Origin: Paenarthrobacter sp.
GTDB taxonomy: Bacteria > Actinomycetota > Actinomycetes > Actinomycetales > Micrococcaceae
Reading direction: 5' to 3'
NCBI GenBank assembly: GCA_031179305.1
Contig: JAPSHX010000007.1
Span: 62,001 to 126,000 of the forward strand
DNA: 64,000 nt
Shown here: positions 37,755-43,917 of the stretch, piece after piece
Layout: every line of letters starts with the position of its first letter
How positions within the stretch are numbered: the stretch's first letter is position 1
Program-made: the position numbers and the translations under genes
The notes under the pieces: generated by a model
The model's database searches: none
The model's input: only the letters and a program-made list of their open reading frames with translations
What the model was told of the DNA's origin: nothing

Positions 37755-37799
37755 CCACTACCCTCTTATGTACTCCACTTTACTCCACAACGCACCACA
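37755..37799 (-). promoter_or_regulatory. MraZ-box-like GTGG repeats, 10-bp period
   Basis: On the leftward strand GTGG recurs with its plus-strand complement CCAC at 37755, 37775, 37785 and 37795: three repeats exactly 10 bp apart and a fourth after a skipped turn. The core copies are AGTGGAGTAC, TGTGGAGTAA and TGTGGTGCGT. MraZ proteins bind direct repeats with this period (TGGG or GTGG type) at their own promoter. The promoter elements themselves are not clear. Confidence 0.7.
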
Positions 37800-37871
37800 G
37801 TCAACGCAAGCCGAGGCGTTTCTCCACCACTTAGAGAATCATTCGGCCCGAAATCACGGGGATTTTAGGAC

Positions 37872-38021
37872 AGTGGCGGAAAGTGGAGGGCACAATGCAG
37901 AGGACAGAGCGAGCCTCTTTAGGGTCCCGGATTTCGTGCCCCCGGACAGGTAGTGGCAGGACAGATCCAGAGCCGAGGGGGTGAAAAGCGATGAAAAGGG
38001 CGGGAAGTGGAGGAAGTGGCG
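37872..38021 (+). repeat. Rightward AGTGG(C/A)GG repeats in purine-rich DNA
   Basis: The 439-bp stretch between mraZ and the DUF3040 gene holds no gene. Its right part is G/A-rich on the plus strand and carries five AGTGG copies: at 37872 and 37882 (10 bp apart), 37952, 38006 and 38015 (9 bp apart). Most read AGTGGCGG or AGTGGAGG, close to the MraZ-box-like core near mraZ but in opposite orientation. No rightward gene lies within 2 kb. Confidence 0.5.
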
Positions 38022-38048
38022 GAGAGCGGATTTGTCCTTAAAACGCGA

Positions 38049-38071
38049 AAAGACCCGCAGTGCGGGTCTTT
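38049..38071. terminator. Intrinsic terminator after the DUF3040 gene
   Basis: AAAGACCCGC (38049-38058) pairs perfectly with GCGGGTCTTT (38062-38071) across AGT. On the leftward strand a T-rich tract follows, placing it 76 bp past the DUF3040 stop. Confidence 0.8.
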
Positions 38072-38147
38072 CGTTCTCCCCCAAGGAAGATTAGGGGCGT
38101 GGTTGATTCAGGAGAGGCCGCCGGTGACGGCTGGGAGCCGGGAGGGA

Positions 38148-38519
38148 CTATTGACTGTCGTCGCGACGCCGTTCGTCCCAACGTTCTTCCAAGCTGCTCA
38201 TAAACGAACTCTTGGGCTTGCCCTTGCCAGGTTTTTCTTTGTTGGCCTTGCCGAAGGCCGCGCCACGCAGCGTAGCGAAGTAAACGCCGGCACCCATGAC
38301 GATGAAGCCAAGGACACCCACGGGTATCGCCTGCATCGACACGCCAACAAGCAGGAGAAGGATACCGGCAATGGCGCCAAGCACGCCGATGATTACATGC
38401 CGGGTAGACCAGCTGCGGATGGGATCCGAACCCATGGTGTTGGCGAACTTCGGATCGTCCTCATGAAGTTGCTTCTCAAGTTGCTCAAGCAGCTTCTGTT
38501 CATGCTCCGAGAGGGGCAT
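38148..38519 (-). CDS. DUF3040-family membrane protein
   Basis: A 123-residue protein that starts MPLSEHEQKLLEQLEKQLHE, the signature opening of DUF3040, an actinobacterial family of unknown activity often placed next to mraZ. Two spans follow (HVIIGVLGAIAGILLLLVGV and IPVGVLGFIVMGAGVYFATL), then a Lys-rich cytosolic tail and an acidic/basic end. It is transcribed towards mraZ but separated from it by a terminator and about 440 bp. An AT-rich region at about 38670-38700 probably holds its promoter. Confidence 0.9.
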   Translation of the reverse strand: MPLSEHEQKLLEQLEKQLHEDDPKFANTMGSDPIRSWSTRHVIIGVLGAIAGILLLLVGVSMQAIPVGVLGFIVMGAGVYFATLRGAAFGKANKEKPGKGKPKSSFMSSLEERWDERRRDDSQ

Positions 38520-38758
38520 CGCGACCTCCTTTAGTCAGCCAGCGTCCGGACATAACGCGTTCTGTGCGCCTGTTTCCACAACGATCGGACCAAGAAAATC
38601 GTTCCCCAAAATTCCCTCTTGGTTCAGCGGGCATCCCGGGGCCGACTGTTCAGGAAACAGTTTGTCCAGACGATCTAAATCTCTGTAATAAATAGGATAG
38701 TTTGTTCTACGCCGTTCTGAAAGACGCGATGAGTCCTGCCCGGGCACCGGTGCTGGCC

Positions 38759-40045
38759 TCAAGCGTCCGCAGGTGGCTTTCCAGGTTCCAGAAGCCGTGC
38801 CGGAAGAAGCGTTTTGGACCCAAAGCGCTGTGAGACACGGTCAAGCGCCTGTTCGGCTGCCCGCCAGTTATCGTCCCGCCGGTCAAGGCTCAATTGCAAG
38901 GACGTCTGGCCCGCTGGTTCCAGTTGCTCAGCCCGCACTCCCACCAGTCGAACACTCATGGGACGCGTCCCCAACGATTCAAGGAGCTGCACGGCGACCT
39001 GGTAAATCAGTTGCGCGCTGTCCACGGGGGTGTGCACGGTGCGGCTTCGCGTGACCGTGGAAAAGTCCGCGTACCGCAGCTTCAATGCCACAGTCCTCGC
39101 CAGCATGCCCGAGCTCCTGAGCCGGATGGCGGTTCGGTGCGAGAGACGCAGCAATTCCCTGTGCAGCAACGCGTCGTCCGCGGTATCTACGGAGAACGTC
39201 TCCTCCGCGCCGATGCTTTTTTCAAGCCTGGCCGGAGTTACGGGCCGCGGGTCGATACCCATGGACAGGCGATGAACGTGTTCGCCGCTGGCTCCCAACA
39301 CCTTTTTGAGCGACGCCAAGGGCGTTGCCGCGACATCCGCTACTGTGCGAATGCCCATTCGGGAGAGCACTTCAGCGGTTTTCCCGCCGACACCCCACAA
39401 GGCGCCGACAGGAAGACTATGGAGATAAGGGATCGAGTCCTCGGCATCGATCTGGAGGATACCGTCGGGTTTGCATCGCGTGGAGGCGATCTTGGCCACA
39501 AACTTGGTGCTGGCGATCCCTACGGATGCCGTGATGCCCAGTTCAGCGTGAACCTTGCGGCGGATGAGATGGCCGATGTCCATCGGTGACCCAAGACGAC
39601 GAATCGCGCCGCCCACGTCGAGGAAGGCTTCGTCTACGCTAAGCGGCTCTACCAGGTCGGTAATCGAGGCGAAAATCTTCATGAGTTGGGCGGAGACCTC
39701 GTAGTACTCCGAGTGCCGGGGGTTGATGATCACCGCGGATGGACACCGCCTCATGGCAATGGACATCGGCATGGCGGACTTCACACCAGTGGCCCGGGCC
39801 TCATAAGAAGCGGAAAGCACCACGGACCGTTCTGCAGGAAATCCAACAATGACCGGTTTCCCCCGAAGATCGGGACGGCTGCGCAATTCCACGGAGACGA
39901 AAAAGGCGTCCATATCCACGTGAAGTATGCTGGTTCGACGCATTTCCCGCAGTGCATCTCCGGCGCTGCGGGCGGGCTTACTCCCGGCACTTTCCGCGCC
40001 ACCAAATACTTCCTGCCTCACAACGGCAATACTATGCCCAGCCAC
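38759..40045 (-). CDS. dinB: DNA polymerase IV (Y family)
   Basis: Translesion polymerase. The 428 residues contain SILHVDMDAFFVSVELRSRP (first catalytic Asp), VVLSASYEARATGVKSAMPM, EPLSVDEAFLDVGGAIRRLG (catalytic Asp-Glu), ITASVGIASTKFVAKIASTR and LPVGALWGVGGKTAEVLSRM, then the little-finger domain. The GTG at 40045 is given; the true start may be the ATG at 39943 (MRRTSILHVDMDAF), since the first 34 residues are not conserved and neither start has a strong ribosome binding site. It is divergent from the lipoprotein gene. Confidence 0.93.
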   Translation of the reverse strand: MAGHSIAVVRQEVFGGAESAGSKPARSAGDALREMRRTSILHVDMDAFFVSVELRSRPDLRGKPVIVGFPAERSVVLSASYEARATGVKSAMPMSIAMRRCPSAVIINPRHSEYYEVSAQLMKIFASITDLVEPLSVDEAFLDVGGAIRRLGSPMDIGHLIRRKVHAELGITASVGIASTKFVAKIASTRCKPDGILQIDAEDSIPYLHSLPVGALWGVGGKTAEVLSRMGIRTVADVAATPLASLKKVLGASGEHVHRLSMGIDPRPVTPARLEKSIGAEETFSVDTADDALLHRELLRLSHRTAIRLRSSGMLARTVALKLRYADFSTVTRSRTVHTPVDSAQLIYQVAVQLLESLGTRPMSVRLVGVRAEQLEPAGQTSLQLSLDRRDDNWRAAEQALDRVSQRFGSKTLLPARLLEPGKPPADA

Positions 40046-40093
40046 TGACTAAACTGGAGGCACAGTCCGGCTCAGCCCCAGGAAGGATACCCT

Positions 40094-40669
40094 GTGAAGC
40101 TCTTTGGAACTCCTCAATCGCGAGGGTTTACCCTGCTCGCAGTCAGTGTCGCTTTGGCGGCCTCAGCTTGCACCCCATCACCCGGCGGTACGGCTGCGCC
40201 GTCCGCCACAAGCTCTTCCTCACCATCGTCGGCCACGCCTACTCCGTCATCATCTGATTCCGGAACCACGGCCTCGCCTGAAACCACCTCATTCACGGAG
40301 ACCCCCGCACCGGTACCGGACGCCACTGCAACGGTGAACGCACTTGTTCCAGGTTTCCCTGAGCAACTCATTCCGGTCATGCCCAAGACCTCCGTCCGCT
40401 CCAGCAGCGTGGACAAGAGCGCGGAAGTCGCCACGGTGGCTCTTGTCGGCACGATCAAAGCCCCACCGGAAGGTGTTGTGGACTACTACAAGGCCTCAAT
40501 GGAGGCGCAGGGCTTTAAACTTGTCCCCGGCCCGTCCGATGTCGGCAATGTCACGTCCCTGGACTTCATCCGTGGTGACGGCGAGACGGTGAACGTTTCG
40601 GTCAGGCAAAAAGAAGGCGTCTCGACATTCACAATCGGTGCCAACGTGGAGGCCGGGTCCGTCAAGTGA
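40094..40669 (+). CDS. Secreted lipoprotein of unknown function
   Basis: A 191-residue lipoprotein. The signal peptide GFTLLAVSVALAASAC ends in lipobox LAASAC with the modified cysteine at 26. A Ser/Thr/Pro-rich linker (about 30-75) leads to a folded domain (LVPGFPEQLIPVMPKTSVRS, VVDYYKASMEAQGFKLVPGP) that I do not recognise; the DYYKASMEAQGF element resembles small alpha/beta domains that bind envelope partners, but this is weak. The start is GTG at 40094 with AGGAAGGAT upstream. It overlaps the polyprenyl synthase by 4 nt, so the two are co-expressed. LspA at 17417 would process it. Confidence 0.88.
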   Translation: MKLFGTPQSRGFTLLAVSVALAASACTPSPGGTAAPSATSSSSPSSATPTPSSSDSGTTASPETTSFTETPAPVPDATATVNALVPGFPEQLIPVMPKTSVRSSSVDKSAEVATVALVGTIKAPPEGVVDYYKASMEAQGFKLVPGPSDVGNVTSLDFIRGDGETVNVSVRQKEGVSTFTIGANVEAGSVK

Positions 40670-41760
40670 CGGTAACTTCCCACGTCACCTCGGAGCAGAC
40701 ACAGTTCATTAGCGATGTTGCCGGGAAGCTGAGCGGCTTCATGTCGGAGCAGCGGGACCTTATGGCCTCGGTTTCTCCCGATGTCGAACCGCTTATTGGA
40801 TCCATTTCGAATCTGGTCACCGGCGGAAAACGTCTCCGGGCCCTGATGTGTTACTGGGGCTGGAGGGGCGCCGGCGGCGCCGCGGACGATCCGGGCATCG
40901 TCACGGCCGGGTGCGCCCTGGAGCTTTTCCAGGCGGCGGCCCTGATCCACGACGACATCATCGATCGATCCGACACCCGCCGCGGCGGCCCAAGCGTGCA
41001 TAAGCGGTTCAGCCAGCTCCATGAAATGAATGGCTGGGCGCTGGACAGCGGGCGCTTCGGCGATGCGGCGGCTATCCTGACCGGCGACCTTTGCCTTTCC
41101 TTCAGTGAGGAGTCCTTCACGGAAATCGGCCCCCGGGCAGCAGCGGGAACTCCTGCACGACGGATCTTCAACAAGATGCGTGCAGAAGTCATGGCAGGTC
41201 AGTACCTCGACATCCTTGAAGAGGTAGCCGGCCCCGTACGTGACAAAGCCGGATCCGTAGAGCGGGCAAAATCCATCATCCGGTATAAGTCCGCAAAATA
41301 CTCCACCGAACATCCGCTGGCGTTGGGCGGGGCGCTGGCCGGCGCTCCCTCCGGCTTGCTAAACGGTTACTCGGGATTTTCCTTGCCACTGGGTGAGGCT
41401 TTCCAAATGCGGGACGACGTCCTGGGCGTCTTTGGCGATCCCGAGACGACCGGCAAGCCCGCTGGAGACGACCTCCGGGAAGGCAAACGCACTGTTTTGG
41501 TTGGTTTTGCCATCAACCAGGCGCTGCCGAGCGAAGCGGACTTCCTTGACCGCATGCTCGGCAAGCCCGACCTCGGCGAGGACGACGTTGCAGAAATACG
41601 GCGCGTCATGGTTGAGTGCGGCGCCTTGGAGGCCACGGAGTCGCTGATCGCAGAGCTAAGCAATAGGGCCTTCGAAGCGCTGGAACGCCTGCCACTCGAG
41701 GACGTGCCGCTGGTGGCGTTGCGCCAACTGGCCGAAGCCGCTGTCAGCCGGGCTGCCTGA
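40666..41760 (+). CDS. Polyprenyl diphosphate synthase, IdsA/GrcC type
   Basis: A 364-residue trans-prenyltransferase that lengthens allylic diphosphates with IPP. The first Asp-rich motif is AALIHDDIIDRSDTRRGGPS (Asp96-Asp100), the second lies in LGEAFQMRDDVLGVFGDPET, and GGKRLRALMCYW is the IPP-binding loop. Small residues before the first motif suggest a product longer than farnesyl (geranylgeranyl or more), as inference. It corresponds in place and sequence to Rv2173 (idsA2), upstream of the Rv2175c/pknL block. It starts at GTG 40666, overlapping the lipoprotein stop. Confidence 0.92.
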   Translation: MTVTSHVTSEQTQFISDVAGKLSGFMSEQRDLMASVSPDVEPLIGSISNLVTGGKRLRALMCYWGWRGAGGAADDPGIVTAGCALELFQAAALIHDDIIDRSDTRRGGPSVHKRFSQLHEMNGWALDSGRFGDAAAILTGDLCLSFSEESFTEIGPRAAAGTPARRIFNKMRAEVMAGQYLDILEEVAGPVRDKAGSVERAKSIIRYKSAKYSTEHPLALGGALAGAPSGLLNGYSGFSLPLGEAFQMRDDVLGVFGDPETTGKPAGDDLREGKRTVLVGFAINQALPSEADFLDRMLGKPDLGEDDVAEIRRVMVECGALEATESLIAELSNRAFEALERLPLEDVPLVALRQLAEAAVSRAA

Positions 41761-41824
41761 CCCGAAGGCTCCCATAAGCAGCACACCCTTTGGACCCTAC
41801 TAATCCGGCCAGCACAAATGCTGG

Positions 41825-41853
41825 GACGACGGCGGTGATTCACCGCCGTCGTC
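41825..41853. terminator. Bidirectional terminator between convergent genes
   Basis: GACGACGGCGGTG (41825-41837) pairs exactly with CACCGCCGTCGTC (41841-41853) across ATT, a 13-bp stem, with TTTT six bases beyond on the plus strand. It separates the polyprenyl synthase from the convergent Rv2175c-like gene. Confidence 0.8.
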
Positions 41854-41886
41854 CGCGTTTTCCGGCCTCCCGTTCAGGAGGCGCTG

Positions 41887-42240
41887 TTACCAGGCCAGTG
41901 ACTGGGCGCGGCGCCTGATCTCTGTCTTACGCCCCTCTCGCAGGGCGTCAATGGGACGCCCCCGCAATGACTCGTCGGGGGTGAACAGCCAGATGATCAG
42001 TTCTTCGTCGTTGTAACCAGCGTCGCTGAGAACCGCAACGGTTCCCTTCAGGCTGTCTACAACATGCCCGTCCTGGATAAAGAGGGCAGGGATTGAGCGG
42101 ATATTCCGTTCTCCCCGCCGGATGGCGACAAGCGCACGCTCATCCAGAAGTCCGTGGACTTTGGTGATGGAAACTTCCAACAGTTCGGCGACATCCGGCA
42201 GCGGCAGCCAGTCGGAAACAAGGCTTTCTACATTACTCAC
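41887..42240 (-). CDS. Rv2175c-family DNA-binding protein
   Basis: A 117-residue protein with an N-terminal winged helix-turn-helix (WLPLPDVAELLEVSITKVHG, then LLDERALVAIRRGERNIRSI) and a C-terminal domain (LSDAGYNDEELIIWLFTPDE). It matches Rv2175c of M. tuberculosis, a DNA-binding protein phosphorylated by the kinase PknL. The N-terminal Thr phosphorylated in Rv2175c is not evident here (MSNVESLVSD). The start is GTG at 42240. A PASTA kinase of the PknL group lies 1.7 kb away, keeping the mycobacterial pairing. Confidence 0.9.
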   Translation of the reverse strand: MSNVESLVSDWLPLPDVAELLEVSITKVHGLLDERALVAIRRGERNIRSIPALFIQDGHVVDSLKGTVAVLSDAGYNDEELIIWLFTPDESLRGRPIDALREGRKTEIRRRAQSLAW

Positions 42241-42355
42241 GGATCAAGGTTGCCACGCCGCCCCGCCCGGCGCATAGCCGGAGTCCACGCCGATACCTCC
42301 GGACCACTGTGCAGTCCCAATTTCCGGCCATCTCAATTGTGGCTATTTGTCCGGT

Positions 42356-42385
42356 TTGACAGGAATTGTTGTGCTCATCGACTAA
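42356..42385 (+). promoter_or_regulatory. Putative promoter of the LysM transglycosylase gene
   Basis: A perfect TTGACA at 42356-42361 is followed after 18 bp by GACTAA (42380-42385), a poor -10. Transcription would start near 42392, inside the inverted repeat at 42386-42402, leaving a leader of about 105 nt. Confidence 0.5.
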
Positions 42386-42402
42386 GTGTGAGAGATTCAC
42401 AC
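42386..42402. promoter_or_regulatory. Inverted repeat at the presumed transcript start
   Basis: GTGTGA and TCACAC flank GAGAT. The half sites equal those of CRP/GlxR operators (TGTGA-N6-TCACA), but the spacer is one base short, so a CRP-type site is only possible. It overlaps the predicted start of the LysM transglycosylase transcript. Confidence 0.5.
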
Positions 42403-42405
42403 TGA

Positions 42406-42464
42406 TCACATTTGCATCATTGATAACATCAACAACATTGGTAACACTGACAACAGCGCTAACA
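42406..42464. repeat. 9-nt periodic (T/C)AACA repeat in the 5' leader
   Basis: TAACA, CAACA, TAACA, CAACA, TAACA begin at 42424, 42433, 42442, 42451 and 42460: five exact steps of 9 nt with alternating first base and variable N4. Two weaker copies (TCACA 42406, CATCA 42415) extend the phase. The array ends 34 bp before the ATG of the LysM transglycosylase gene and is unlike the surrounding GC-rich DNA. Confidence 0.8.
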
Positions 42465-42498
42465 ATCCCCCCAGCTGTTTGAGATGAGGACACATTTC

Positions 42499-43842
42499 AT
42501 GACGACGCCCCGCTCGCCGAAACGAACCATGAGCATGCCGGTCATCGCGGCAACCACGGCTGCGCTTCCCGCCGTGGTTTTGTCCTCGCTTGCCCTGGCC
42601 CAACCGTCAGTGGCAACACCGGCACCTCAGCCTCGAAAGATTCCGGCTACGCTCGCTGCGGCCATGAAAGCGCAGGCAGTCAACGTGGGCTCCGTCATTC
42701 CCGCACAGGCCGTTGCAAGCACCATCCCTGCAGCCCTGCGCCCGATGGCTCCGTCCGTACCGGACACTTACACGATCGTGCGCGGCGATACGATCAGCGC
42801 CATCGCGCGCCGCTTTAATTTGGACACGACGGCCGTTCTCCAGCTGAACAAGCTCTCCGCCACCACGCTCATCTACCCGGGTCAGACCATCAAGCTCAAG
42901 GGCACAGCCACGGCTGCGCCCGCGCAGCCTGCCCCAACCGCCCCCAGTGTGCCCAGCACCCAGGGCAGCGCCACCGTCTACACCGTGGTCGCCGGAGACA
43001 CTCTGGGTGGCATCGCAGCCAAACACGGCGTTCCGCTGTCCAGCATCTTCAGCTGGAACGGGCTCAACGGAAGCTCCATCATTTATCCCGGGCAGAAGAT
43101 CAAGGTCAGTGGCGGATCCGCACCTTCAGCGCCTGCAGCACCAGCGCCGGCACCTGCACCCGCCCCGCTGGCCGGCACAGGTTCCTACACCATCAAAGCG
43201 GGCGACACCCTCAGTTCCATCGCGTCCCGCCACGGGGTTTCCCTGGCTGCTTTGATGGCCGCCAACAATAACGTGACAGCCACCACCGTCATCTATCCGG
43301 GCCAGAAGCTCACCATCCCCGGCGCCGGCTTGCAGCCGGCCGGTGACACCAAGCCACTGGTGCCCAGCACTTTCCTGGGCTTCACCTACCCGCCGGCAGT
43401 TGTCAGCTCGGCCAACGAGAACAAGGCCTTGCTCAACGCCTCGCCTGTGCCCAGCCGTGCCGAAATGAAGAGCATCGTAGCTGACACGGCCCGGCGCATG
43501 GGCGTCAGTCCTTCCCTGGCTTTGGCCTTCGCCGAGCAAGAATCAGGATTTGACCAGCGGGCAGTGTCCCCCGCCAATGCAATCGGCACAATGCAGGTTA
43601 TTCCCTCGTCCGGTCAGTGGGCGTCCGACCTCGTGGGTCGCAAGCTCAACCTCCTGGACCCGTACGACAACGCCACCGCAGGTGTCGCTATCATCCGGAC
43701 TCTCATTGCTACCAGCAAGGACTTGGACACCGCGATTGCCGGGTACTACCAAGGTCAGTACTCGGTCAGCAAGTACGGCATGTACGACGACACCAAGCGT
43801 TACGTCGAATCGATCAAGGCCCGCCAGCGCACCTTTGGCTAG
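42499..43842 (+). CDS. Secreted LysM-repeat lytic transglycosylase
   Basis: A 447-residue exported cell wall hydrolase. After a signal peptide (SMPVIAATTAALPAVVLSSL) come three LysM peptidoglycan-binding repeats at about 89-132, 159-203 and 228-274, each with GDT near the start and YPGQ near the end, joined by Pro/Ala linkers. A C-terminal SLT/lysozyme-like domain follows, with catalytic Glu in LALAFAEQESGFDQRAVSPA (about Glu348) and GTMQVIPSSG. The ATG at 42499 has GAGGA about 10 bp upstream and is preferred to the ATG at 42484. The 258-bp upstream region carries a promoter, a dyad and a periodic repeat. The PASTA kinase follows. Confidence 0.93.
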   Translation: MTTPRSPKRTMSMPVIAATTAALPAVVLSSLALAQPSVATPAPQPRKIPATLAAAMKAQAVNVGSVIPAQAVASTIPAALRPMAPSVPDTYTIVRGDTISAIARRFNLDTTAVLQLNKLSATTLIYPGQTIKLKGTATAAPAQPAPTAPSVPSTQGSATVYTVVAGDTLGGIAAKHGVPLSSIFSWNGLNGSSIIYPGQKIKVSGGSAPSAPAAPAPAPAPAPLAGTGSYTIKAGDTLSSIASRHGVSLAALMAANNNVTATTVIYPGQKLTIPGAGLQPAGDTKPLVPSTFLGFTYPPAVVSSANENKALLNASPVPSRAEMKSIVADTARRMGVSPSLALAFAEQESGFDQRAVSPANAIGTMQVIPSSGQWASDLVGRKLNLLDPYDNATAGVAIIRTLIATSKDLDTAIAGYYQGQYSVSKYGMYDDTKRYVESIKARQRTFG

Positions 43843-43860
43843 GCCATCAACTGCACCTTT

Positions 43861-43897
43861 GAAGGGGCCCGGATCCGTTGTGGATTCGGGCCCCTTC
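43861..43897. terminator. Terminator after the LysM transglycosylase gene
   Basis: GAAGGGGCCCG (43861-43871) pairs with CGGGCCCCTTC (43887-43897), with further ATCC/GGAT pairing inside. It lies 19 bp past the stop and 20 bp before the kinase ATG, so it may sit within the kinase promoter region. Confidence 0.75.
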
Positions 43898-43917
43898 CCT
43901 GCCTCGTTTAGGATCGT

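Noticed and set aside
38535..38762. Leftward 75-residue frame between dinB and the DUF3040 gene
   Set aside because: No ribosome binding site, no recognisable protein character, and it spans the AT-rich region that probably holds the DUF3040 promoter.
42233..42493. Leftward 86-residue frame overlapping the repeat array upstream of the LysM gene
   Set aside because: It depends on the repeat region for its N-terminus, ends inside the Rv2175c-like start and has no homologue I recognise.
42241..42498. A ydaO/cyclic di-AMP riboswitch, as found before many actinobacterial wall hydrolase genes
   Set aside because: I could not find the conserved core or the paired stems in the leader; a covariance-model scan would settle it.
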